64,000 nucleotides of DNA from SB11 sp943370295 (lineage in GTDB: Bacteria > Bacteroidota > Bacteroidia > UBA8524), in contig CALRQL020000017.1 in assembly GCA_943370295.1 (NCBI GenBank), positions 1-64,000 of the forward strand, given 5' to 3'. A program made the position numbers and the translations under genes. Every line of letters starts with the position of its first letter. The stretch's first letter is position 1. This document shows, piece by piece, positions 42,423-51,492 of this stretch. The notes under the pieces were generated by a model, which worked only from the letters and a program-made list of their open reading frames with translations, searched no databases and had not been told where the DNA came from.

Positions 42423-45338
42423 ATGATACGGGTTTTTTGGGTTGTTTTAGGATTTTGTTTAGCGGCAACACAGGTGGTGGCGCAACCGGATGGTGTTTCG
42501 CCCAAAGACCGTTGGGTAGATTCTGTGTTTAACTTGCTTACGCGTGAAGAGCGCATCGGGCAGTTAATTATGGCCTCGGCATTTTCATCCGGTCCTGAAA
42601 AAAACTCGAAAGAAATTTTAAAACTCATTAAAGAGAATAAAATAGGCGGGGTGATTTTCTTTAAAGGCACACCCGAAGCCCAAGCTACACTTACCAACGC
42701 CTATCAAAAGAAAAGCAATATCCCGCTGTTGATTGCCATTGACGGCGAATGGGGCGTGGCCATGCGCCTCAGCAATGTAATAAAGTTCTCGCGCCAAATG
42801 GGACTGGCTGCTGCCAATAACGACAGCCTTGTGTACCGCATGGGCGAAGAGATTGCCAAACAATGCAAAACACTGGGCATACACATCAACTTTGCGCCCG
42901 TGGCCGATATTAACAACAACCCCGGCAACCCTGTAATTAACGACCGCTCTTTTGGCGATGATAAATACATGGTAACGCGCCTTGCGGGGATGTATATGCG
43001 GGGGATGCAGGATAACGGGGTGATGGCCTGCCTGAAACACTTTCCCGGTCACGGCGATACTAAAACCGACTCTCACCACGGTTTGCCCGAAATAGGTTTC
43101 CCGTTTAAACGGTTAGATACACTGGAGCTTTATCCCTTTAAACAACTAATGAAAGAGGGCGCGGCCAGCATTATGGTGGCACACATGCGCATACCCGCGT
43201 TTGATACTGCCTCTAACGTGGCGGTGAGTTTATCGCCGCATCTTATCAATCATTACATAAAATACACCTTAAACTACAAAGGCCTTGTGTTTACGGATGC
43301 CTTGAACATGAAGGGGGTTGCTGCCTATTACACCCAGCCTGAAATTGCCGTAAAATCATTACAGGCGGGCAATGATATTTTGCTGTGCCCCACCCAAATA
43401 CCCAAGGTAATTGCTGCGGTGAATGTTGCCCTTAACAACTGCGATATTGATACCAACCAGTTTAATAAATCGGTAAAAAAGGTGTTGGCGGCTAAGTACC
43501 AAATGGGGCTTACAACGGCTCCCAAAGTAAGCCTTACCAATATTACCAAACGCATCAACCCGCCATCGGCCATGCTGCTGCAAGAGCAAATGGCTGCCCA
43601 GCAAATTACGGTGGTGAAAAACGGTAAAAAACTGCTGCCTGTTAAATCGCCCGATAAGAAAAAAATAGCCTCCATTGCGTTGGGTTTCTCTACCAAAACC
43701 GCCTTTCAGCAAATGTTGGGCAACTACGCCCGCGTGGATTATTACCAATACGGCTTGGGAGTGGATAGTGCCACGTTTGAAACGGTATTGCAATCCATCA
43801 AACAAAAGAATTACGATGTTATCATCGTAAGCCTGCACAATACCAACCGCAACCCCAACGATTATTACGGACTTAACCCCAACGCTATTGGGTTTACCAA
43901 CCGATTGAACGAAGAGGAAAACGTGGTTTTAGTGAGCTTCGGTATTCCGTACAACCTGCTTTATTTTCCTAATTGCAAAAGTTTGGTGGTGGGTTATCAG
44001 GATACGGATATTAACCAAGAAAAAGCCGCTCAGTTGATTTTCGGGGTGATAAACAACCACGCCAAACTACCGGTAACCATTTCTGCCGAATACCCCAAAA
44101 ATGCAGGGATAACCACTGATACGCTAAAACAACTGTTGCGCTACACTACGCCAGAAGCATTGGGCTACAACTCGCACGATTTTGAGCAACTGGATGCGGT
44201 GGTAAACAAAGCCATCCGCCAAAAGGCATTGCCCGGCGGGCAGTTGTTGGTGGCCAAAGGCGGTAATGTTATTTACAGCAAGGCCTACGGCTATACTACC
44301 TACGATAAGAAAACACCCATCACCAACGATATGCTGTACGACATTGCCTCGATGAGTAAGGTAATGGGCACCACGTTGGCGGTGATGCGCCTGCACGAAA
44401 AGGGCGAGATTGATTTGGACAAGCCCGTATCTAAATACCTGAAAGACCTGCGCAAAACGAATAAAAAGGATATTACCATTAAGCAGTTGCTAACCCACAC
44501 GGGCGGCTTGAAGGCGTGGATTCCGTTTTACCGCTCAACGCTTGACGATAGTTTGCGCCTGAATAATATTTACTGTTACGAAGAAGGCGGACAGTACGTG
44601 TGCAAGGTGGCGGATAACCTGTATATGCGCAGCGATTATAAAGACACTTTGTGGCAGATAATACTGGATTCTGAGGTTTCGCCTGCGGGTAAATATGTGT
44701 ACAGCGATTTGGGCTTTATCATGCTGCAACGCTTGGTGGAACAAATTGCCGAAGAGCCACTGAATGACTATGTTGAAAAGCATTTTTACAAGCCGCTCGG
44801 GCTGAGCACCATGACGTATTTGCCGTTGGAGAAGGTTGACCGCACGATGATTGCGCCCACGGAAGACGATAAGGAGTTCCGCCGCCAGTTGGTGTGGGGC
44901 TACGTGCACGACCCTGCTGCTGCTATGCTGGGCGGCGTGGCCGGCCATGCGGGTTTGTTCTCAAACAGTAACGATGTGGCGGTGGTGCTGCAAATGCTGC
45001 TGAACAACGGTGAGTACGGGGGCAAGCGCTATTTTAAAAAGGAAACGGTGGAGTTGTTTACGGCTAAACAACTGGACGAGTGCCGCCGCGGGTTGGGCTG
45101 GGACAAGCCTGAACCGGATAAAACCAAGGGCAACCCAACGGCAGATAATGTGCCGTATGCTGCCTTTGGACACAGTGGGTTTACGGGCACTATTTGCTGG
45201 GCCGACCCTGAAAACGGTATTATATACATTTTCCTGAGTAACCGTGTGTACCCCAGTGCCGAAAACAACCTGATTACTAAAAACAACGTGCGCTCTAAAC
45301 TGCACGAGTTGGTGTACAGCATTTTGGTGGGGAAGTAA
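42423..45338 (+). CDS. GH3 beta-N-acetylglucosaminidase fused to a serine beta-lactamase-fold hydrolase
   Basis: 971 aa. Signal peptide ending near LAATQVVAQ. Residues ~35-560 are a NagZ-type glycoside hydrolase 3: KHFPGHGDT (205-213) with the Asp216/His218 dyad in TDSHHGLP, and nucleophile Asp292 in FTDALNMKG, followed by a GH3 C-terminal domain. Residues ~590-965 are class-C beta-lactamase/DD-peptidase fold with Ser643-Met-Ser-Lys646 (SxxK), YSDLGF in place of the YxN motif and HSGFTG (HxG). Together it could release GlcNAc-anhydroMurNAc peptides and trim the peptides in the periplasm. The fusion recurs in Bacteroidota. Faces murF-alr across a 235-base divergent region. Confidence 0.92.
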   Translation: MIRVFWVVLGFCLAATQVVAQPDGVSPKDRWVDSVFNLLTREERIGQLIMASAFSSGPEKNSKEILKLIKENKIGGVIFFKGTPEAQATLTNAYQKKSNIPLLIAIDGEWGVAMRLSNVIKFSRQMGLAAANNDSLVYRMGEEIAKQCKTLGIHINFAPVADINNNPGNPVINDRSFGDDKYMVTRLAGMYMRGMQDNGVMACLKHFPGHGDTKTDSHHGLPEIGFPFKRLDTLELYPFKQLMKEGAASIMVAHMRIPAFDTASNVAVSLSPHLINHYIKYTLNYKGLVFTDALNMKGVAAYYTQPEIAVKSLQAGNDILLCPTQIPKVIAAVNVALNNCDIDTNQFNKSVKKVLAAKYQMGLTTAPKVSLTNITKRINPPSAMLLQEQMAAQQITVVKNGKKLLPVKSPDKKKIASIALGFSTKTAFQQMLGNYARVDYYQYGLGVDSATFETVLQSIKQKNYDVIIVSLHNTNRNPNDYYGLNPNAIGFTNRLNEEENVVLVSFGIPYNLLYFPNCKSLVVGYQDTDINQEKAAQLIFGVINNHAKLPVTISAEYPKNAGITTDTLKQLLRYTTPEALGYNSHDFEQLDAVVNKAIRQKALPGGQLLVAKGGNVIYSKAYGYTTYDKKTPITNDMLYDIASMSKVMGTTLAVMRLHEKGEIDLDKPVSKYLKDLRKTNKKDITIKQLLTHTGGLKAWIPFYRSTLDDSLRLNNIYCYEEGGQYVCKVADNLYMRSDYKDTLWQIILDSEVSPAGKYVYSDLGFIMLQRLVEQIAEEPLNDYVEKHFYKPLGLSTMTYLPLEKVDRTMIAPTEDDKEFRRQLVWGYVHDPAAAMLGGVAGHAGLFSNSNDVAVVLQMLLNNGEYGGKRYFKKETVELFTAKQLDECRRGLGWDKPEPDKTKGNPTADNVPYAAFGHSGFTGTICWADPENGIIYIFLSNRVYPSAENNLITKNNVRSKLHELVYSILVGK

Positions 45339-45458
45339 TGTAGCTGACGGGGTGCCGTTTACTATATTATTAAAACCATATTCTGTGCGCTACGATACGT
45401 AAACAAACCAATTAAAACTAATCTCCTATTTTTACGCTGATTTTACACCTCTAGTACT

Positions 45459-47438
45459 ATGCGATTAACCGATATACTAAAAGACTCTGATTACAAGCTT
45501 TCCCAATTTAGCCCTGATAAAATACAGTTTATTGAAAACAATATAGAAATACGTGATGTGAGGGGAAAAGAGACCCCTTATTTTAATTGCCTGATACGAA
45601 AAAAAGCGGTTAAGCTATCTCCTGAAGAAGTAGTGCGGCAACTGTTTATAATGATACTAATGCAGGACATGGGTTACCCTGCAAGCCGTATAGAGCTGGA
45701 ATATGCTGTATCGTTTGGGCGGGAAAAGAAACGTGCCGACATAGTAATATTTGATAAAGACAAAACTACTGCCACTTATATGATAGTGGAGGTGAAAAAG
45801 CCCAAACTAAAAGACGGTAAAGAGCAACTAAAATCATACTGTAACGCCACGGGAGCGCCTATCGGCGTGTGGAGCAACGGCGACCAAATATCATACTACC
45901 ACCGCAAAGACCCTAATTTTTTTGAAGATATACCCGGCATACCGCACGCCAACCAGAGGTTATCCGACATTTTGGGAGAACGTTGGACAATGGCCGACCT
46001 GATAAAACACGACAAGCTGGTTACCGAGCGTAAATCGCTGAAAAGTTTGATTGTTGAAATGGAAGATGAGGTGCTTGCCAATGCAGGGGTGGATGTATTT
46101 GAAGAGCTTTTTAAGCTGATATTTACCAAGCTGTACGATGAAATGGAAAGCGGTCGTAACGCGAGCCGCCACCTCGACTTTAAAAACTACGGAGATACTG
46201 AAACTGAACTAAAGACGAAAATACAGGCGTTGTTTGAACGGGCAAAAAGCAAATGGGAGGGTGTTTTTTCCCCAGATGCTAAAATTGGCCTCACCCCTTC
46301 CCATCTTTCAGTTTGTGTGTCTTCGTTGCAAAACGTAAAGCTATTCAACTCTAACCTTGAAGTAGTAGATGAAGCCTTTGAATACCTGATAAGCAAAAGC
46401 AGCAAGGGAGAAAAGGGGCAATATTTTACCCCCCGCTATGTGATAGATATGTGTGTAAAGATGCTGAACCCGCAAGAAAACGAAACGCTAATAGACACGG
46501 CGGCGGGCAGTTGCGGTTTTCCGGTACATGCTATTTTTAAAGTGTGGCGAGACATATTGAAGGAAGAGGGGAAAGAAGAAAGCCACCTGTTTACTACCGA
46601 AAAAAAAGGCGGCCGCTACGAAGATTATGTAACCAACAACGTATTTGCCATTGATTTTGACGAAAAAGCCGTGCGCGTGGGCCGCACCCTGAACCTAATA
46701 GCGGGCGACGGGCAAACCAACGTGCTGCACATGAACACGCTGGATTATGAGCGTTGGGACGAAAACCTGAAAGACGAGGAGTGGATGGATATATACGGCA
46801 TCGGATGGACTAAACTGAAAAAATTGCGCGCTACCAAAAACAGCAACCGCGATTTTGGTTTTGATGTGCTGATGGCCAACCCACCCTTTGCAGGCGATAT
46901 TAAAGAAAGCCGCATATTGGCCAAATATGATTTGGGCAAAAAGCCCGACGGCAAAATGCAAACTGCTGTTGGCCGCGATATATTATTTATAGAGCGTAAC
47001 CTTGATTTTTTGAAGCCCGGCGGACGCATGGCTGTGGTATTGCCGCAAGGCCGTTTTAATAACAGCAGCGATAAGGCCATACGCGAATACATAGCCGAAC
47101 GTTGCCGCATATTAGCCGTAGTGGGTTTACACGGCAACGTGTTTAAACCCCATACGGGTACCAAAACCAGCGTATTGTTTGTGCAAAAATGGGACGCTAA
47201 ACTGTGCCCCAAGCGCGACGATTACCCCATATTTTTTGCTACCATGCAAGCCTCCAGCAAAGACAACAGCGGGGACAAAATATATGTGAAAGACGAGGCC
47301 ACAGGCGAGTATAAACTTGACCAACACGGCCACCTGATTGTGGAACATGACCTTTTCAACCACGAAGGTTTAACCCACGACGGTATAGCCGAAGCTTTTA
47401 TAGAGTTTGCCAAAAAAGAACAGTTAAGTTTTTTTTAA
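45459..47438 (+). CDS. Restriction-methylation protein, type IIB-like (nuclease + N6-adenine methyltransferase)
   Basis: 659 aa. Residues ~50-130 form an HSDR_N_2-type PD-(D/E)xK nuclease: Asp94 in KRADIVIFD and Glu111-Val-Lys113 in IVEVKKPKL. Residues ~280-640 are an N6-adenine methyltransferase: KGQYFTPRYV, SAM motif DTAAGSCGFP starting at Asp346, and NPPF starting at Asn474. There is no helicase motor. One chain with nuclease and methylase plus a separate specificity part is the design of BcgI-like type IIB enzymes; AloI-like enzymes fuse all three. The frame ends in an 8-T run directly before the specificity sequence. An alternative reading is a methylase of a type I system that lost HsdR. 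Confidence 0.82.
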   Translation: MRLTDILKDSDYKLSQFSPDKIQFIENNIEIRDVRGKETPYFNCLIRKKAVKLSPEEVVRQLFIMILMQDMGYPASRIELEYAVSFGREKKRADIVIFDKDKTTATYMIVEVKKPKLKDGKEQLKSYCNATGAPIGVWSNGDQISYYHRKDPNFFEDIPGIPHANQRLSDILGERWTMADLIKHDKLVTERKSLKSLIVEMEDEVLANAGVDVFEELFKLIFTKLYDEMESGRNASRHLDFKNYGDTETELKTKIQALFERAKSKWEGVFSPDAKIGLTPSHLSVCVSSLQNVKLFNSNLEVVDEAFEYLISKSSKGEKGQYFTPRYVIDMCVKMLNPQENETLIDTAAGSCGFPVHAIFKVWRDILKEEGKEESHLFTTEKKGGRYEDYVTNNVFAIDFDEKAVRVGRTLNLIAGDGQTNVLHMNTLDYERWDENLKDEEWMDIYGIGWTKLKKLRATKNSNRDFGFDVLMANPPFAGDIKESRILAKYDLGKKPDGKMQTAVGRDILFIERNLDFLKPGGRMAVVLPQGRFNNSSDKAIREYIAERCRILAVVGLHGNVFKPHTGTKTSVLFVQKWDAKLCPKRDDYPIFFATMQASSKDNSGDKIYVKDEATGEYKLDQHGHLIVEHDLFNHEGLTHDGIAEAFIEFAKKEQLSFF

Positions 47439-47583
47439 ACAGCCCCTTTAACGAAGCCAAATACAAGGCATTGTTAGAGGGGCTGGAGATTAGAGAACCC
47501 TTTTATCAAGAGACAGTAGAAAATAAAGATTTTCGTTTTGATAGCGACTTCTACACGAAACAACCCAAAAAAATCCATTATTA
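47438..47583 (+). pseudogene. N-terminal piece of the specificity subunit, out of frame on both sides
   Basis: Reading from 47438 gives NSPFNEAKYKALLEGLEI and continues to FYTKQPKK before a stop at 47581. The frame is open with no start codon back to 47351, inside the methylase gene, and it is shifted by -1 relative to the methylase. It joins the next segment by adding one A to the 7-A run at 47567-47573, and joins the methylase by adding one T to the 8-T run at 47429-47436. So it looks like the start of the specificity domain separated by two single-base losses. Confidence 0.65.
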
Positions 47584-47640
47584 ATTTATGAGAAAATTGG
47601 CAACTGCATTGAATACGCTCAATATGGGGTTTCAATTTCA

Positions 47641-48924
47641 ATGAACGAAGAAGGGATTGGTTATCCTATTTATAGAATGAACGAGATACACACGATGATG
47701 TGTGATTTAGACGTTGATAAAAATGCGGTACTAAGTGTTACAGAAAAAAATCTCTTTGTATTAAGAGATCGGGATGTTCTGTTTAACAGAACCAATTCTT
47801 TTGAATGGGTTGGAAGAACAGGTATATATAGGAAAATTGATCCAAGAGATTTTGTATTTGCCTCATATTTAGTTCGTTTTGTTCCAAAAGAAAGCGTATT
47901 ACTCCCAGAATATCTTACTACTTTTCTAAATACAAAATTTGGGGTTTGGGACTTGAAAAGACGGGCGAGGCAATCCATTAATCAAACAAATATTAACCCT
48001 GAAGAAGTAAAAGAAGTTGATATCCCCTTATTGCACTTAGATTTTCAAAATTTAATAAAACAGTGTTTTGATATTGCACATCAAAATAGAATTACTGCAA
48101 AACAAACATACACCCAAGCCGAACAAATCCTTTTACAAGAATTAGGTTTGTCGGATACCGAAATAAAGAGAGTTGAACCCCCATACCAAGAAGTTAACTA
48201 TTCCGTAAAGTCGTTTAAAAATTCTTTTATACAAACAGGCAGGTTAGATGCTGAATATTACCAGTTGAAATATGAGGAAATTGAAAAGCAATTTGATAAT
48301 TATAGGAGAATAAAACTTTCTGAGTTAGTAAACTATCCTATTTCAAGTGGCATTACCCCAAAAGCTGGCGGCGATGATTATACAGACGAAAGTAGAGGGA
48401 TTCCTTTTGTGAGAGCCGTGGACTTACAAGATGGTCAAGTATCAGTGATAAATTTTAATTATATTAAGCCTGAAATACATAATGGTATTTTAAAACGGAC
48501 ACAGTTAAAAAATGGTGATGTGCTTTTTTCTATTGCTGGTACTGTTGGTCGATGTGCTGTGTTTAAACATGATTTTGAGGCTAATATAAATCAAGCTGTT
48601 GCGATTTTAAGGTTTGATGAAGATGTAATTAATAGATTTTATTTAATGGTGTTATTTAATTCTCCAGTTGGTAAATCATTTGTTGAAAAATATTCGCGAC
48701 AAGGGTTGCAAACAAATCTCAACCTAACAGAAGTTGGGGATTTGAGCATTCCGATTATTGAGTATTCAAAACAACAACAAATAGCCAAATGGGTTGAAGA
48801 GAGTTTTGCTTTAAAACAGCAAGCCCGTCAATTGTTGGAAGCCGCCAAACGGGCAGTAGAAATAGCCATAGAACAAAACGAAGAGGCTGCAATGGCTTAT
48901 TTGCAGCCTTATTTAGCAGTATAA
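47641..48924 (+). CDS. Specificity (S) subunit of the type IIB-like system, 5' end displaced by frameshift
   Basis: 427 aa from an internal ATG. The same frame is open upstream to about 47573 (NPLLIYEKIGNCIEYAQYG), so the true N-terminus lies in the preceding piece. Two recognition halves are visible: residues 1-180 end in the spacer helix QTYTQAEQILLQELGLS; the second begins SGRLDAEYYQLKYEEIEKQF-like at FIQTGRLDAEYYQLKYEE and ends in LKQQARQLLEAAKRAVEIA. Segments such as GDVLFSIAGTVGRCAVF are typical of HsdS. More AT-rich than the methylase. With the N-terminus missing the first recognition domain is probably defective unless frameshifting or slippage restores it. Confidence 0.75.
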   Translation: MNEEGIGYPIYRMNEIHTMMCDLDVDKNAVLSVTEKNLFVLRDRDVLFNRTNSFEWVGRTGIYRKIDPRDFVFASYLVRFVPKESVLLPEYLTTFLNTKFGVWDLKRRARQSINQTNINPEEVKEVDIPLLHLDFQNLIKQCFDIAHQNRITAKQTYTQAEQILLQELGLSDTEIKRVEPPYQEVNYSVKSFKNSFIQTGRLDAEYYQLKYEEIEKQFDNYRRIKLSELVNYPISSGITPKAGGDDYTDESRGIPFVRAVDLQDGQVSVINFNYIKPEIHNGILKRTQLKNGDVLFSIAGTVGRCAVFKHDFEANINQAVAILRFDEDVINRFYLMVLFNSPVGKSFVEKYSRQGLQTNLNLTEVGDLSIPIIEYSKQQQIAKWVEESFALKQQARQLLEAAKRAVEIAIEQNEEAAMAYLQPYLAV

Positions 48925-48966
48925 GCATATAGCCTGCGCGGGAATGACCGGGTGCTGCGCGTGGCT

Positions 48967-49049
48967 TGTCATTCTGAATGAAATGAAGAATCTTATTACA
49001 ACTGTGTTGACAGAGCGGGTAAGATGTTTCGCTATCACTCAACATGACA
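48967..49049 (+). repeat. Interspersed ~85-bp repeat, copy 2
   Basis: Begins TGTCATTCTGAATG and ends CAACATGACA, near-inverted ends. Same family as 27551-27635 (opposite orientation) and 49230-49313. Confidence 0.7.
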
Positions 49050-49229
49050 AAGTGAGTGTCATGCCGTCCGACACCCCCTTGTGTTCCCCCTTTATAGTAG
49101 CAAGGCTTGCGCACGGGCATTGTGGGCTGTTGTGCGGTTGCCAGTCATTCCCTTTTCCAAGGGAATCCGCGCGAAGGTTTGGGGATAGATTCCCGCCTGC
49201 GCGGGAATGACGGGGTGCAACGCGTGGAC

Positions 49230-49313
49230 TGTCATTCTGAATGAAATGAAGAATCTTATTACAACTGTGTTGACAGCGCGGGATAAGATGTTTCGCTATC
49301 GCTCAACAGGACA
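49230..49313 (+). repeat. Interspersed ~85-bp repeat, copy 3
   Basis: Begins TGTCATTCTGAATG and ends CAACAGGACA; close to copy 2 as part of the tandem duplication. Confidence 0.7.
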
Positions 49314-49471
49314 ATGCGAGTATCATGCCGTCCTACACCCCCTTGTGTTCCCCCTTTATAGGGGCAAGGCTTGCGCGCGGGCACTGTGGTTGTTCCCATT
49401 GTGGCGTTTCTCCAATTACTGCATATCTCCGCCGTTCTTTGACCACCCTACGATTTTTTGAGTAATCGCCC

Positions 49472-49535
49472 AAAACCCTTGTGCGGTGCGTAACAAAAAT
49501 AACAGCATAACTCAGTAACTGCATAACACCGTAAC
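49472..49535 (-). repeat. Dispersed ~63-bp repeat, copy 2
   Basis: Complement matches 34535-34597. Lies ~95 bases before the next gene. Confidence 0.6.
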
Positions 49536-49613
49536 AAGTGTTTTCGTTGTTTTTACTGTTCTTATTTGTGGTTAAAATCCACCCTACGCTAACAAAATCA
49601 CCCTTGTTTTCCT

Positions 49614-49621
49614 TAGGTTTG
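49614..49621 (+). promoter_or_regulatory. -7 box TAGGTTTG before the membrane-protein gene
   Basis: Matches TAnnTTTG; nine bases before the ATG at 49631, giving a leader of a few bases. Confidence 0.45.
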
Positions 49622-49630
49622 CTCTACCGC

Positions 49631-51472
49631 ATGAAGGTGATTCATAAAATATCGTTTTACGTGGCGCTTTCGCTTACACTGCTGCTGGTAGTGTCGCGAT
49701 TGGCTACCCCCGCCCGCAATGTGCTGAGTTGGGACGTGATGGGCTATTACATTTACCTGCCCGCCACGTTTATTTACGACGACCTTACGGTACAAAACAA
49801 GCAATGGGTTGACGATATCATTGAAAAGTACAAGCCCACCGCTACGTTCTACCAAGCCGTTAAACAGCCCGACGGTCGCTGGGTGATGCGCTACACCAGC
49901 GGTTTGGCGTTGATTAATGCGCCGTTCTTTTTCGCTGCGCACGGATATGCAGGGCTTGCCGGTTATCCGCAAGACGGATTTTCGCCGCCCTACCAATGGG
50001 GTATGGTGCTGGGGGCTTTGTTCTACACCCTATTGGGGTTGTGGTTGTGCCGCAAATTGCTGCTGCGCTTTTTTGATGACAAACTCACCGCCCTATTGCT
50101 TGGCTTGTTGGTAATAGGCACCAACTACTACCAAATAACCGTGTTTGCAGGTACTATGCCCCACAACTACTTGTTTACCTTGTACGTGGTATTGTTGCTA
50201 AACACCCTTAAATGGCATGAAAATCCTACCCTTGGCAGTGCCTTTTTAATAGGGTTAATGACAGGCTTAATTGCCCTGATACGCCCCAATGAATTGGTGG
50301 TTATCCTTATTCCTTTGCTGTGGGGTATTACGGGCTTTAATGCCACTATTGTTGAAAAACTGCAATTGGTATTTAAAAAATTCGGGCACGTAATCGTGCT
50401 GGGTGTCGGTGTTCTTTTAGGCGGCTGCGTACAGCTGATTTACTGGAAATACGCTGCCGGTCATTGGTTGTATTACAGCTATCAAGACCCCGGGGTGGGC
50501 TTTGATTTAAAATCGCCGCACACGGTAGATTTTTTGTTTAGCTACCGCAAAGGCTGGTTTGTATATACTCCGGTAATGCTGTTGGCCGTGCTTGGGTTTA
50601 CTTCGTTGTTCAGGCAAAACCGCAAACTGTTTTGGGGCTTTACCGCCTACTTTATCATTAACCTGTACATTGCTTCAAGCTGGAGCGTGTGGTGGTATGC
50701 GGGCGGTAGTTACAGTTCACGTTCAATGGTGTCGTCGTATGCACTGATGCTTCTTCCGTTGGGGTACTTGCTGCAATCACTCACCCAAAGCAAACCGCTG
50801 AAAATGCTTACTTATACAGTGCTTGGGGCGATGGTGGTATTGAATGTGTTTCAAACGTGGCAGTTTAAAGCCGGAATTTTAGACGGTGAACGGATAACTA
50901 AAGCCTACTACTGGCGGGTTTTCGGTAAAACAAGTGTTACGGATGAAGACAAGAAATTGCTTTTGGTAGAGCGCAGCACTGAAACCATTGAGGTAATGCC
51001 TGCTAACGTTGATTTTAGCAAGAAAATATTGGCGAGCTATACCTTTGACTCGGCGAAGGATAATTATGCCCAACATTGGGATACGATGGGCTACAACGGA
51101 CGCGGAAGCCTGAGAATGGGCGAGAATATGGAGTTTTCGCCGGGGATGGATATTAAGTATAAAGACATTACGCAAAAGGAATATGCTTGGTTGCGGGTGA
51201 GTGTGCGGATTTTTGTGCCCCAAAACAGCGAGGGCGGCTTTCCGCTGCTGGCAATGGCCTTTCACCACAAAGATGCAGCTTATAAATACCGCAGCAGCGA
51301 GTTTTTGAACCCTCAACTAAAAAAGGGTCAGTGGAATTTGGTGACGCTTGAATATCAAACTCCCGAGGCTCGCAGTATTGAAGACAACCTAAAGGTTTAC
51401 GTTTGGAACCGCGACCGCAAAACGGTGTATATTGATGATTTGACGGTGGAGTGCTTTGAGCCGAGGGATTAA
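49631..51472 (+). CDS. Polytopic membrane protein, GT-C glycosyltransferase-like
   Basis: 613 aa from the ATG at 49631 (MKVIHKISFYVALSLTLLL); the frame is open from 49538 but the promoter box lies in between. About ten membrane segments in the first ~450 residues, with an acidic loop after the first (LSWDVMGYYIYLP; the Asp could be the GT-C metal/acceptor residue), and a C-terminal ~150-residue soluble beta-sandwich-like domain (SYTFDSAKDNYAQHW; LKVYVWNRDRKTVYIDDLTV). Likely inner-membrane, possibly a lipid-linked sugar transferase with a carbohydrate-binding-like tail. Substrate unknown. Convergent with the DUF2520 gene. Confidence 0.65.
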   Translation: MKVIHKISFYVALSLTLLLVVSRLATPARNVLSWDVMGYYIYLPATFIYDDLTVQNKQWVDDIIEKYKPTATFYQAVKQPDGRWVMRYTSGLALINAPFFFAAHGYAGLAGYPQDGFSPPYQWGMVLGALFYTLLGLWLCRKLLLRFFDDKLTALLLGLLVIGTNYYQITVFAGTMPHNYLFTLYVVLLLNTLKWHENPTLGSAFLIGLMTGLIALIRPNELVVILIPLLWGITGFNATIVEKLQLVFKKFGHVIVLGVGVLLGGCVQLIYWKYAAGHWLYYSYQDPGVGFDLKSPHTVDFLFSYRKGWFVYTPVMLLAVLGFTSLFRQNRKLFWGFTAYFIINLYIASSWSVWWYAGGSYSSRSMVSSYALMLLPLGYLLQSLTQSKPLKMLTYTVLGAMVVLNVFQTWQFKAGILDGERITKAYYWRVFGKTSVTDEDKKLLLVERSTETIEVMPANVDFSKKILASYTFDSAKDNYAQHWDTMGYNGRGSLRMGENMEFSPGMDIKYKDITQKEYAWLRVSVRIFVPQNSEGGFPLLAMAFHHKDAAYKYRSSEFLNPQLKKGQWNLVTLEYQTPEARSIEDNLKVYVWNRDRKTVYIDDLTVECFEPRD

Positions 51473-51492
51473 AAAATTAGTTTAACTAACTA

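Larger units (their letters stand above)
48933..49390. repeat. Tandem duplication, period 263 bp
   Basis: 48933-49128 and 49196-49390 are similar throughout (cctgcgcgggaatgac, the interspersed repeat, then the stretch around acccccttgtgttcccc). Short open frames here arise from the repeat and are not genes. The 48925-49630 gap holds only repeats and a promoter. Confidence 0.75.

Noticed and set aside
48933..49390. CRISPR-like array
   Set aside because: Only two long units with period 263 and no short regular repeats or cas genes anywhere in the window.
48944..49461. Two similar plus-strand frames (88 and 84 codons)
   Set aside because: Their similarity comes from the 263-bp tandem duplication of non-coding repeat; not proteins.
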